A stretch of 64,000 nt of DNA from Algoriphagus terrigena DSM 22685 (GTDB taxonomy: Bacteria > Bacteroidota > Bacteroidia > Cytophagales > Cyclobacteriaceae): assembly GCF_000429445.1 (NCBI RefSeq), contig NZ_AUBW01000015.1:1-64000 (forward strand), given 5' to 3'. Shown here piece by piece: positions 7,497 through 16,096 of this stretch. The translations under genes were made by a program, and so were the position numbers. Numbering within the stretch: position 1 is the first letter of the stretch; each line of letters begins with the position of its first letter. Under the pieces are notes generated by a model, which made no database searches, was not told the DNA's origin, and worked only from the letters and a program-made list of their open reading frames with translations.

Positions 7497-7870
7497 TTAA
7501 ACCGTGGGCTATGGAGCCGATTCGTCCCCTGTAGAATGGCTTCAGCCATTTAGAATCATAGACGTGTTCGGGACCCTTCAGGGCAATTTGGTGGTTCTGT
7601 CGTATCGCTATCCTCGGGTTGCATCCGCGGCTACGCCACTTATCGATTTTTACTTAACACGATTCAGACAAAGGCGAAACCTGCAAAAAAAACAGCAGTG
7701 CGAATTGGGGTTTTAAACGGCCTTTTCCTCAACTTTATTTTGCGTTCTTTTCCATTCCAATTGAATCATCTTTTTCCCCCGGTAATGTCCTCCCTCCAAA
7801 CGATCAGCATACCGGTTCCCAAAATTTTCCTGAATGAAAAGCTTTCCTTCAACTCCAACTTATTTTTCAA
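7497..7870. repeat. Intergenic repeat-like block, right half
   Basis: No supported gene lies in this stretch. It begins with the right half of the palindrome (7497-7513). A second hairpin AATGGCT-TC-AGCCATT follows at 7535-7550, and then a GC-rich stretch to about 7640 resembling an intergenic repeat cassette. The last 150 bp are AT-rich and should hold the promoter of the following lipoprotein gene, but no clear TTTG/TAnnTTTG pair is seen. Confidence 0.5.
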
Positions 7871-8779
7871 ATGAAAAAGTACCTGACTTTACTTTTATTG
7901 TTCGCTTCCTGCGTTTCGGAGGAGTTCGAAACCCCTCCTTTCGAATCCCGACCCACCGTAAGAATTTTGGAAGATGTGGAAATGACTTTGGGTCAATACC
8001 ATTCAGAACGTGATTCTTTCTACATAACCCTAAAGGAAGCCGGTTCAGACACGCTGCTCTCTCCGGTTGACACTACATTAGTAAGTAGATTGGTCCATGA
8101 AAATGTCTTAATCAGTGGGGTATTACCATTTACTGGGAGCATCACTAATTTTATAGAATTCAATCCTTACTACTATGATCTTTCAGGAATGAAAGTATTG
8201 GTTTCAGGTGAGGTAAAGCAAAAAGTGATTCAAGATTCGATACCGGGTCTACCCTTAATCCTGAGTAAAATTGATATTATTCCAAATTGTCCTGTTCCAT
8301 TTATCTGGGAAAACAAAGAAGTGCCCCTGCAGAATACAATTTGGCAATGGATCGGTTTCGTAGACGAATCAAATCAAATCTACTCTGTACCAACTTGTGA
8401 AAATCCGGCTCCCTCTATTACTCTGACCGATTTACTTATCAACCGGCCTGAGTCACACTACTATTCCTATCAGCGTGATGCCTTACAAATCAATTTCAAT
8501 CAATTTTATACTGGATATTTCGCCGTTTACACGATTAAAGGAAGCACTTTGCAAATCTACACTGGCTTCAAAAAAGTCCAACTATCTCCCGGTCAACAAA
8601 ATGCCGGCAAGGTTTCAACTTATTTCTCCAAATATTACCAAGCAAAGAATGACAGCCTAAGTCTATTGTTTAGTAAGGACTTTGTGGCCCCATTAGAGAT
8701 GGATTTTCTATTGGAAGGAAACCAATTGATCTTAAGCAATAGCAAAAGTAAGATCCGAGCCCTGTTTATCGCCGATTAG
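7871..8779 (+). CDS. Lipoprotein of unknown function, 302 residues
   Basis: The N-terminus MKKYLTLLLLFASC is a short lipoprotein signal with Cys14 as lipidation site. The mature protein is acidic, with alternating polar and hydrophobic residues suggesting beta strands throughout (for example VLISGVLPFTGSITNFIEF and YTGYFAVYTIKGSTLQIYTGF). No domain is recognised. It has a single-gene neighbourhood between the IS-interrupted repeat and another small secreted protein. Its base composition is more AT-rich than nearby housekeeping genes, which may indicate lineage-specific or recently acquired DNA. Confidence 0.7.
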   Translation: MKKYLTLLLLFASCVSEEFETPPFESRPTVRILEDVEMTLGQYHSERDSFYITLKEAGSDTLLSPVDTTLVSRLVHENVLISGVLPFTGSITNFIEFNPYYYDLSGMKVLVSGEVKQKVIQDSIPGLPLILSKIDIIPNCPVPFIWENKEVPLQNTIWQWIGFVDESNQIYSVPTCENPAPSITLTDLLINRPESHYYSYQRDALQINFNQFYTGYFAVYTIKGSTLQIYTGFKKVQLSPGQQNAGKVSTYFSKYYQAKNDSLSLLFSKDFVAPLEMDFLLEGNQLILSNSKSKIRALFIAD

Positions 8780-9003
8780 GTATCATAGAGCTGGAAAGAT
8801 TTCGCACTTCCCTACACTGTAATGCATGCTGTTTCGGTGGTCAAGCTTGGTTGGTGATCCCAGTTGAACCATGCCGAGACCAATCCGTAAATTTCAGATA
8901 CTGGTGCAAAAACGGATCCTTATATTTTTTCTACAAAATGACCTCGGCACAAGGTATAGATTCCAAAATCTGTAAATTCAGGGATCATTTAACCTTCCAT
9001 TTT

Positions 9004-9405
9004 ATGAACAGAACAAAATTTATTTCAGCTTTTCTTTTCCTCTTGTTCTTCGCTTTTGCAGCCCAAGCACAGATTCCGAGTATTCCCAAAGTAGGCACTG
9101 ACGCGCTGTCCAGCCAGGTTTTGGGGATCTTGGACAGCAGCTCCTCCGGTCTCGGACTGTCGGGAGACAAGTCCACCCAGCTCAAGGCGGACAACAAGTC
9201 CTTTGTCAATGATCTCATGAAGATCGTCGGTGGGTCGGGCTCCGACGACAGCAAAAAAACCAGCATCCTCGGTCTCAAGGACAAGCGTCTGAAATTCCTC
9301 ACCGACCTCATGGGCAATGAAGTAGCTCAAAAATACATGGGAAAAGTCCTCAGCGGCATCAACCCGCTCAAGTCAAAATTAGGGTTGGCCGCGCTTGCAT
9401 TCTGA
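9004..9405 (+). CDS. Small secreted protein of unknown function
   Basis: A 133-residue protein with a clear signal peptide (MNRTKFISAFLFLLFFAFAAQAQ, cleavage after AQA). The mature part is helical and rich in Ser, Gly, Leu and Lys (SSSGLGLSGDKSTQL; GKVLSGINPLKSKLGLAAL). An in-frame start 153 bp upstream exists but would bury the signal peptide, so the ATG at 9004 is chosen. Superficially its composition resembles the DUF937-like protein at 5062, but no aligned motif supports homology. It precedes the GH30 gene by 61 bp and may share its transcript. Confidence 0.65.
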   Translation: MNRTKFISAFLFLLFFAFAAQAQIPSIPKVGTDALSSQVLGILDSSSSGLGLSGDKSTQLKADNKSFVNDLMKIVGGSGSDDSKKTSILGLKDKRLKFLTDLMGNEVAQKYMGKVLSGINPLKSKLGLAALAF

Positions 9406-9466
9406 CGGCAATTCACCCAACTTGAAGCCTTGGAAATCTTTCCAGGGCTTTTTCTTTTCACCGCAA

Positions 9467-10849
9467 ATGAAAAAAATACTCCCTCTCCTATTTCTCGCGG
9501 CCTGTCTTGGCTGCGCAAAAGAACGGCATCCCATTGACCTCTGGCTTACCGATCCCAAAGCAAATGTGCTCTTTCAGAAGCAAACCGAACCACAAGAAGT
9601 CACGGACAGCGAACTGACCCTGACGGTAGACAGCGAGACTATCTTTCAACCGATCGATGGCTTTGGCTTTACGCTCAGTCAGGGAAGCGCAAAACATCTG
9701 CTGGGGATGGGTGAAAAACCAAGAGCTGCATTGCTCGAGGAGCTTTTTGGAAAGAAAGAAGACAACATCCGAATCTCCTACCTGAGACTGTCAGTGGCGG
9801 CCTCAGATCTGAACGAATTCCCTTTTTCGTACGACGATCTGGAAGATTCCCTTGCCACCGACCCGGAGCTCTTACAGTTTAGCCTCAGCCACGACACACT
9901 GGATGTAATCCCGGTACTGAAGCAAATCCTCAAGATCAATCCTGATATCAAGCTCATGGCCTCTCCCTGGTCGCCTCCTGCGTGGATGAAGGACAACAAA
10001 GACACCCGTGGCGGATCGCTTTTGGAGGAGTTTGAGCCCAACTACGCGTGCTATCTGGTTAAATACCTCCGTGAGATGGAAGCGCTCGGGATCACCATCG
10101 ACGCTCTGACGATCCAGAATGAGCCCCTGCATCCAGGCAACAATCCTTCGCTTCTGATGCTTCCTGAGCAGCAGGCGAGATTTATCGGCCTCCATCTGGG
10201 GCCGGCATTTGAGGATGCGGGCATCAAGACCAAGATCGTCGTCTACGATCACAATGCAGACCGACCGGACTATCCGATCACCGTATTGAAGGACACGCTG
10301 GCCAATCCCTTCATCGACGGCTCGGCATTTCACCTCTATGGAGGGGAAATCGACGCGCTGACGGAAGTTCACCAGGCTTTTCCCGACAAAAATATCTACT
10401 TCACGGAGCAATGGATCGGAGCTCCCGGAGACCTCGAAGGCGATCTCCCCTGGCATATCAAAAACCTGATCATCGGCGCTACCCGCAACTGGGCCAAAAC
10501 AGTTCTGGAATGGAACCTCACCTCCAATCCATCACTCACTCCTCATACAGATCGTGGCGGCTGCGACCGATGTCTGGGAGCAGTCACGATTGACGGGGAC
10601 TCTGTCGTCCGCAATCCGGCCTATTACATCATCGCCCATGCGAGCAAGTTCGTCGATCCGGGTTCGGTGCGGGTGGATTCCAACATGCTGGAAGGACTTG
10701 AAAATGTGGCTTTTGTCCGGCCTGACAGAAAGAAAGTCCTCATTGCGCTCAACAACTCCGACCGCGTCCGAAGTTTCAAGATCAAGGACAAAGAAAAAAT
10801 CTATGACGCACAGCTCAATCCGGGAGCGGTAGGGACTTGGGTGTGGTAG
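9467..10849 (+). CDS. Glycoside hydrolase family 30 lipoprotein (glucosylceramidase / beta-1,6-glucanase type)
   Basis: A retaining beta-glycosidase of 461 residues, exported and probably lipid-anchored. The signal MKKILPLLFLAAC-LGC has two candidate lipobox cysteines, 13 and 16. GH30 marks are visible: the N-terminal QPIDGFGFTLS (about 61-71), SPWSPPAWMKDN (about 156-167), the acid/base Glu209 in TIQNEP, and the nucleophile Glu304 in YFTEQW. The C-terminal beta domain ends with KVLIALNNSD and VGTWVW. Subfamily 1 or 3 fits best; the substrate (beta-1,6-glucan, glucosylceramide or another beta-glucoside) cannot be told from the sequence. It is not within a polysaccharide utilisation locus, since no SusC/SusD pair is in the window. 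Confidence 0.9.
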   Translation: MKKILPLLFLAACLGCAKERHPIDLWLTDPKANVLFQKQTEPQEVTDSELTLTVDSETIFQPIDGFGFTLSQGSAKHLLGMGEKPRAALLEELFGKKEDNIRISYLRLSVAASDLNEFPFSYDDLEDSLATDPELLQFSLSHDTLDVIPVLKQILKINPDIKLMASPWSPPAWMKDNKDTRGGSLLEEFEPNYACYLVKYLREMEALGITIDALTIQNEPLHPGNNPSLLMLPEQQARFIGLHLGPAFEDAGIKTKIVVYDHNADRPDYPITVLKDTLANPFIDGSAFHLYGGEIDALTEVHQAFPDKNIYFTEQWIGAPGDLEGDLPWHIKNLIIGATRNWAKTVLEWNLTSNPSLTPHTDRGGCDRCLGAVTIDGDSVVRNPAYYIIAHASKFVDPGSVRVDSNMLEGLENVAFVRPDRKKVLIALNNSDRVRSFKIKDKEKIYDAQLNPGAVGTWVW

Positions 10850-10979
10850 ATTTTTTTACCACTGAGTAAAAGGAGGAAATGGGAGATTTTGAAAACAAGA
10901 TCCTTCTTGAACCTCAATGTTGAAAGGTCAATTGCGCCCTGTCCCGATGTTTATAGGATCTGGAGGATAGAATTTCATC

Positions 10980-11134
10980 CCAAGAGATTCCCGGGTACAC
11001 CCATAATCAATCTCCTAATTCTAGGCTAAAGCCCGGTGATTTTGTGATCCATCTTTGGAATGGGCTAAAGCCACATTCCTAATCACTAAGCTGAGACCAA
11101 ACTATGAATTGCCTCCTACTTTAGCGGGAGGCAA
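10980..11134. repeat. Cluster of REP-like hairpins between convergent genes
   Basis: Three related palindromic motifs lie between the GH30 gene and the end of the minus-strand operon: TAGGCTAAAGCCCGG near 11022-11036, GGAATGGGC-TAAA-GCC-A-CATTCC at 11057-11079, and TTGCCTCC-loop-GGAGGCAA at 11109-11134. Two share the core GGCTAAAGCC. The last one has its T-tract on the wrong side for either transcript, so it is not a classical intrinsic terminator. No gene is present in 10850-11139. Confidence 0.6.
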
Positions 11135-11139
11135 AAAAA

Positions 11140-12753
11140 TCAAAAGTCCACCTTCGGCTCCAGCCACAACAATCCCAAAAACAGCAACATCCCTATAATC
11201 CAAAACCATGGTGAAATCGGGCTACCGGAACTGGATTCTGAATCGGATTTGATGGCGGCATCATCTTTCATTTCCCGAATCAAAGCTGCCGTTTGCAGAC
11301 CTGGAAGTTCTTCCCTATCGTAGGCAGCCACCGAGAATGCCGAGTCCAAATTAACCCAGCCGCTTTCATTGACCCGAAGGTCTGCCGTGGCTAAATGGGG
11401 GTTGACGGCATTTTTGCGAAGCGACAAGGTGTCCCGCTCCCACACCAATTGATCCGGCAGACTGTCGGCTCTAAAGACCTGAATCTCCTCTGAGATTCCG
11501 GACAGCAGCGGTGCCTCCATCTTCCAAGCTTGCTCCTCATTCGGTTCCAAAAGCCCAAACAATTCCCCCCAAACCGATTCATAGATCTCTGTTTTTCCCT
11601 GACGGGCCAGAGGAAAACTCGCACTGACTAGACTCATCGCAACTGGATTGCTGCCGGCGTATTGGATGGCGACAGACCGATCTTGGAGGAGCTTCTGACC
11701 AGGCTTCTCTTGGAAGACAAAAGGCATCGCGGCCACTCCATTCACTAGGATCCGATCCTCACTTTGGCCGGTCTGCTCCACTTGGAAGTCCGTCCCAAAC
11801 AAGCGATTCAACTTCTGGGCGGTTTCAGCGGCTTGGCCTACATTCATCACCAGCAAGGCTGTTTTGCCCGTCTTCATAGCATCCTGAATTGATTTCTGAT
11901 CTAATTGAGCTGGGTCAATCAGGAGAATTTGAAGGGAATCGGCAGCTCCACTCTGCAGGACAGTCTCACGCGAAATCTTGATCTCCTCGGTCACCGTCTC
12001 CCCTTTCTCCTGCAGCCAAGTGCTCAGCGTGCGGCTTTCCGCGCTAGGAAAACCAAGTTGGAAATGATACTTCTTCGGTAAAGATGCTCCGATAAAAAAA
12101 CGAATTGTGGCAAGCGAATCCGCATCCAAAACCAAGGGGAACTCTGCCTTACCCAATCCGCTGGGATAGAATTCCAATAGACCGGCATTCCAACCTTTGG
12201 CCAAGGTCTGCTTTTCCAGATTTGCTCCGGCGATCTCCAATTGGGCTTCGTCTGATTCGGAGAAAATCTCAAAACTCAGTCGCTGCACTTCCCCTTTTCG
12301 GAGATAGCCTTTCCAAGAAAGGGCTCGAATCGCTCCTTGCTTTTCCGGCTGTATCCATTCAAAATCGTAACCTCTCAGCGGATAAATCTCCTGAGGAGTA
12401 AACCACTCTCCGAGCAAAAAGACCTTGCCCGAGGCTGTTTTGAACTTGGATAAACTTACCGCTCTTTTGATTCCCAGGCTGTCTTTCCAGAAATCGATCA
12501 CCGGCTTTTCCGCCCCTTCTTCATACACCAGAATCTGGTTTCCTGTGGTGTCGACTTGTCTTAGCGGCCGTAAAACCGCCATGCTCAGACACGCTATAAA
12601 CCCAAAAAGAAACAGAAACCTTAGGCCGAGACGGGCTGGGGCGGCACCTTTTCTCCATTGGAAAAAGAGACTCGTCCCTCCGATCACGGTCAAGAGCGAG
12701 AGGATGACAAAAAAGAATGGCCAGGAAACGAGCGGTTGGGTTTCGAAAATCAT
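11140..12753 (-). CDS. Membrane protein at the end of the MoxR/BatA operon, function unknown
   Basis: A 537-residue protein with two N-terminal membrane helices (PFFFVILSLLTVIGGTSLFF and LRFLFLFGFIACLSMAVLRP) and one C-terminal helix (WFWIIGMLLFLGLLWLEP). Between them lies a large extracytoplasmic region of about 440 residues with beta-rich character and a VLQSGAADSLQILLIDPAQLD segment. The layout, two helices, a soluble domain and a terminal helix, is that of BatA-like proteins that follow MoxR/DUF58 genes. It overlaps the DUF4175 gene by 4 nt (ATGA), so it is translationally coupled. A role in envelope integrity is inferred only from the operon. Confidence 0.7.
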   Translation of the reverse strand: MIFETQPLVSWPFFFVILSLLTVIGGTSLFFQWRKGAAPARLGLRFLFLFGFIACLSMAVLRPLRQVDTTGNQILVYEEGAEKPVIDFWKDSLGIKRAVSLSKFKTASGKVFLLGEWFTPQEIYPLRGYDFEWIQPEKQGAIRALSWKGYLRKGEVQRLSFEIFSESDEAQLEIAGANLEKQTLAKGWNAGLLEFYPSGLGKAEFPLVLDADSLATIRFFIGASLPKKYHFQLGFPSAESRTLSTWLQEKGETVTEEIKISRETVLQSGAADSLQILLIDPAQLDQKSIQDAMKTGKTALLVMNVGQAAETAQKLNRLFGTDFQVEQTGQSEDRILVNGVAAMPFVFQEKPGQKLLQDRSVAIQYAGSNPVAMSLVSASFPLARQGKTEIYESVWGELFGLLEPNEEQAWKMEAPLLSGISEEIQVFRADSLPDQLVWERDTLSLRKNAVNPHLATADLRVNESGWVNLDSAFSVAAYDREELPGLQTAALIREMKDDAAIKSDSESSSGSPISPWFWIIGMLLFLGLLWLEPKVDF

Positions 12754-14927
12754 CTCAAATTCTTTCGGAAAGCAGCTTTTAAGGCCTCATTGCCGAGGTA
12801 GGAAGCGTCTGGATTCTTGTAATTCTTGGCCAGTGGGTAGAGTTTTTCCCGCAGTTGCTTTTTGCCGGCTTCGTCGAGTTTACCGGCTTCCAATTGCTGG
12901 AGAAACAGCACAAGATTCCAGTCAGCGAGCTTGGAGTTTTGCATCTTTTCAGTCCACAGATTCCCAAACTCGCGAACGGTCTGACGATCCTGCGCATTGA
13001 GTTCAGCTTTGGCCAAGAAGCCCAAAGTCGCCGAGGCCAAGGGAGCTATCTGCTGATCCAAGGCCAGTTGTTCCTTCTTGATTTCCTTATCCAAATCCTT
13101 CAATTCACCACTCAGACGCTTTTCGTCTTCCTTGATCGGGGGTGGATCATAGTTGGTTCGCTTCACATACACCCGCGATTTCTGCTGCACAGTCTTCAGC
13201 AATTCCAAAGCTTTGTACTGATAAGGCAGGGATTTCTCAGGTTCAAAAAGCCGCATGTACAACTCCGCCTGCCACATCTGCTCCAGGGCGGATTTCAAGG
13301 CACCCCGAGTTGACTGCTCAAAATACGTGTTCATCTCCTCTGAGTCATGCGCATGGATGTACTCGCTCATGAGGCTTTCCATGCTTCCTTCTTCCGCTTC
13401 CTCAGCCTCGTGACCGTGCCCGTCGGCATTAGTCGGAGGAGCTATCGACAAGCCTTCCTCGTGCTCGCCTTCCTGATCGTGCAGGTGCATGTAGCCCCGC
13501 AGCAGATCTCCGTCCTCGGGTGCATCTACCACAACACCCACTGCCGCTGTTTCAAACTCCTCTCCCAAATACTGCCCGTAGCGCAGGCGAAGGAGTTTTT
13601 GGTCATAGCCGATCTCGTTGGAAGTAGAGTTGAACTGCTTTTCGGGTGTTTTGGACTTCTCTGCGAGGAGCTTTTCGGTATCGATGATGATCTGTCGCTG
13701 ACTGCGGAAATACTCCGGCAAAACCTGAATCGCCATGCCTTCCAGCACCGCGTTACTCTCCTCACTGTCATCAAAATACTTGATGAAATAGGTGTCTGTG
13801 CGGGTCAGATTAGCTTCAGGTGCCTTGTTGTCGACCGCCGCCCAATAGTAGTAGAGCTCATCTCCAGGTTGGAAATCCAGAGAATTAACATTCAGTACAA
13901 AGGTTGACTTCTTTGAAGTAAATGGGGTCTTCTCGACCGGAAGTTTGGTCTCGCGAAACTTCACGTTTTCTCCCTTTCCGCGCACCAAAGTCGCCACGAT
14001 GTACACTTCATTGACCCGAAAATCATCTGAAATCTGGGCTTTGAGAGAAAGCTTGGGGTCATTTCCCGGGAAGAAAAACTTGTACGTCTCCTTCTCTTCA
14101 GGGACGATTTGGGGGCTTTGATCTTCAATGGATTCCAGCGTATAAAAGTCCGACTCGTAAACCAGCTTCTCAGCCCGAAAGGCCTGAATCGAATAAATCC
14201 CCGATCCATTCAACACTTCTTTAAGTTGATAATTTGAGTCTGCACGCGAAAACTCCAATTTTTCTCCGGAGGAATTCACCAAGTAAACGTCCAGTTCATT
14301 GGCTGTCTGAAAACCGAGATCCCAAGTGATTCTGGAGGTTTTTAGAGCTTTGATATCCAGACTTTCTTGAGTTTGGGCTGGAATTCCTGTATAGCCAGGC
14401 GATGTAATCTGCACTTGGGTCTGGGATAAAAGTATGGGAGCATCAGCCACGAGCTGAGCAGGAATGTTTTCGGACGCTGGCTGATTGGAAAGTCGATTTT
14501 CTTCCGATGTCGAGATCAATTCCGGCAAAAAGGAAATTCCATAAGTCAGCAACAAACCGACGGAAAACGGCAAGAGTCCTTTCTGAACTACCCAGATTTT
14601 GGGCGGGATCTTTGAAGAAATCCGTTCCAGTTGCAATCGCTCTCCGATGCTGGGATTTTTCTTTTGCAACAGCTCCAAGCTAAACTCCAAGCCTCCAACC
14701 CGATCATGCAGGATTTGGACAGCCTCTGACCTCCTGGACCGGACGCCGCCAAGATACCACGCAATCAGGAGGGTCGAAATCCCACCAAAAATCGTCGCAA
14801 TCCAACCATCCACACCAACTGTGAACGCAAGCAGACCCAAGCACAGGGACAGTAAAAAACCTTTGAGCCAAGCATTCACCTGAAGCTGGGTTCCGATGGA
14901 TTTGATATGTTGGTTGAGCGTTTTCAC
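12750..14927 (-). CDS. DUF4175-like membrane protein
   Basis: A 725-residue protein. Two membrane helices near residues 20-60 and one at about 118-137 precede a long extracytoplasmic region with an immunoglobulin-like segment (ITSPGYTGIPAQ onward), then a coiled, charged C-terminal half (LSGELKDLDKEIKKEQLALDQQ). An unusual His/Asp/Glu-rich insert sits at about 469-532 (HLHDQEGEHEEG, DGHGHEAEEAEEGS). Proteins of this layout accompany MoxR, DUF58 and BatA genes in Bacteroidota. It overlaps both neighbours by 4 nt. Function is unknown; a scaffold or chaperone substrate in the envelope is an inference from context. Confidence 0.75.
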   Translation of the reverse strand: MKTLNQHIKSIGTQLQVNAWLKGFLLSLCLGLLAFTVGVDGWIATIFGGISTLLIAWYLGGVRSRRSEAVQILHDRVGGLEFSLELLQKKNPSIGERLQLERISSKIPPKIWVVQKGLLPFSVGLLLTYGISFLPELISTSEENRLSNQPASENIPAQLVADAPILLSQTQVQITSPGYTGIPAQTQESLDIKALKTSRITWDLGFQTANELDVYLVNSSGEKLEFSRADSNYQLKEVLNGSGIYSIQAFRAEKLVYESDFYTLESIEDQSPQIVPEEKETYKFFFPGNDPKLSLKAQISDDFRVNEVYIVATLVRGKGENVKFRETKLPVEKTPFTSKKSTFVLNVNSLDFQPGDELYYYWAAVDNKAPEANLTRTDTYFIKYFDDSEESNAVLEGMAIQVLPEYFRSQRQIIIDTEKLLAEKSKTPEKQFNSTSNEIGYDQKLLRLRYGQYLGEEFETAAVGVVVDAPEDGDLLRGYMHLHDQEGEHEEGLSIAPPTNADGHGHEAEEAEEGSMESLMSEYIHAHDSEEMNTYFEQSTRGALKSALEQMWQAELYMRLFEPEKSLPYQYKALELLKTVQQKSRVYVKRTNYDPPPIKEDEKRLSGELKDLDKEIKKEQLALDQQIAPLASATLGFLAKAELNAQDRQTVREFGNLWTEKMQNSKLADWNLVLFLQQLEAGKLDEAGKKQLREKLYPLAKNYKNPDASYLGNEALKAAFRKNLR

Positions 14928-16096
14928 AGATTGCTTCTAAAGGCTAAAAAACGTTCCAATCCAAAAAGCAGGACAATCAAAACCAGAAATATTTCCGAGG
15001 TGTTGGCAACCGCAGATTGCTTACTCTGAGGAATTTCCATAAACCGCTGTTCAATCTGACTTTTGGTCAGAAATGTTTCCGGAGCAGAAATCCCCAGAAA
15101 ACCGACCAGCGGATCCAGAATCAATTCAGGCAAAATTCCCTTGTCTACCACTTCATCCCAAGGCATCGCGACTGAATTGGCTAACGAAACTTCATTCTTT
15201 GGACTAGTCTGCAAATCGGCCTCTGTTACAAAATAGAGCTTTTCGCTTTTCGGATTTTCAGCCACAAGATCAGAGAAGATGACTTGTGCGTTTTGCTTTT
15301 CTCCTTCGGAAAAAGTCAAACCATACACCTCAGTCAATGCCGTCAGCGCCGCGTCGATATCCGCTTTTTTGACTTCATCCTCCAGCTCGAAAAAAACAGG
15401 AATCACGCCGGAAAAGGATATTCTCTCCTTCGAAATCCCAGCTCCGTCTGCCACGGAAATCAGCATTCCCTGCTCGTCCAATCCCAGATACTTCCCTGAT
15501 TCCAGTTGGATTACCTGACTGGAGAATGCAGGAGCGGAAAGCTTTGATGCCAGATGAACTTGCGGGATTTTTGGTACCCAAAGAATGGATTGAGCGATCT
15601 CGGATTCGCTTCCGGATGCGTACCAGTGGATGGAATCCAGGTTCTTGGGAAGAGTTTCTAAGTAAAGAGGGAGCTCCTCGGAGTCAAATCCAATCGGTGG
15701 ATTTTCACCCGTATCGTAGTCAGGAAGGCCCTCAGCCAACCAAAATACTTCTTCACCGGCTTGTAAGGCCTGCTCCAACTCAAAGCGAAAATCCGCTTCT
15801 ACCTGTGCGCTCGGCATCACCAAATGGACGGTGGTGGAAGCTTCCGATTTCCCAAGAAACTTCCACCAAAGTCCAACCACGAAGAGTACGATCATCACGA
15901 AAAGTGCTATCCGAACCAACAAAAGCAACAGCTGATCCAACTTGAGTGATCTGCTGGACTGGGATTCGACGGGATTGAGCCAGGCGGTGGCAGCCCAGGC
16001 GATTACTTTCCCCCGCCGCCCATTCCACAGATGGATGGCCAGCGGAATCGAAATCCCCAACAAACCCAAGAAGAAGGCCGGCTGAATCCACTCCAT
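14924..16096 (-). CDS. BatA-domain membrane protein
   Basis: The N-terminus carries the BatA signature: membrane helix PAFFLGLLGISIPLAIHLWN, then an amphipathic stretch ending SSRSLKLDQLLLLLVRIALFVMIVLFVVG as second helix. The remaining 300 residues are extracytoplasmic, and a C-terminal helix (SEIFLVLIVLLFGLERFLAF) closes the protein, 390 residues in all. No MIDAS motif (DxSxS) is visible, so this is BatA-like in topology rather than a vWA protein. Its ATG shares one base with the stop codon of the DUF58 gene. Bat proteins were linked to aerotolerance in Bacteroides fragilis. Confidence 0.82.
   Translation of the reverse strand: MEWIQPAFFLGLLGISIPLAIHLWNGRRGKVIAWAATAWLNPVESQSSRSLKLDQLLLLLVRIALFVMIVLFVVGLWWKFLGKSEASTTVHLVMPSAQVEADFRFELEQALQAGEEVFWLAEGLPDYDTGENPPIGFDSEELPLYLETLPKNLDSIHWYASGSESEIAQSILWVPKIPQVHLASKLSAPAFSSQVIQLESGKYLGLDEQGMLISVADGAGISKERISFSGVIPVFFELEDEVKKADIDAALTALTEVYGLTFSEGEKQNAQVIFSDLVAENPKSEKLYFVTEADLQTSPKNEVSLANSVAMPWDEVVDKGILPELILDPLVGFLGISAPETFLTKSQIEQRFMEIPQSKQSAVANTSEIFLVLIVLLFGLERFLAFRSNL

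Noticed and set aside
7504..7716. 70-codon frame beginning in the right half of the palindrome
   Set aside because: It lies in the repeat cassette with hairpins and has no recognisable domain or signal.
10843..10862. GTGGTA / TACCAC hairpin at the GH30 stop
   Set aside because: Only 6 bp of stem with the T-tract inside the loop, so not a credible terminator.
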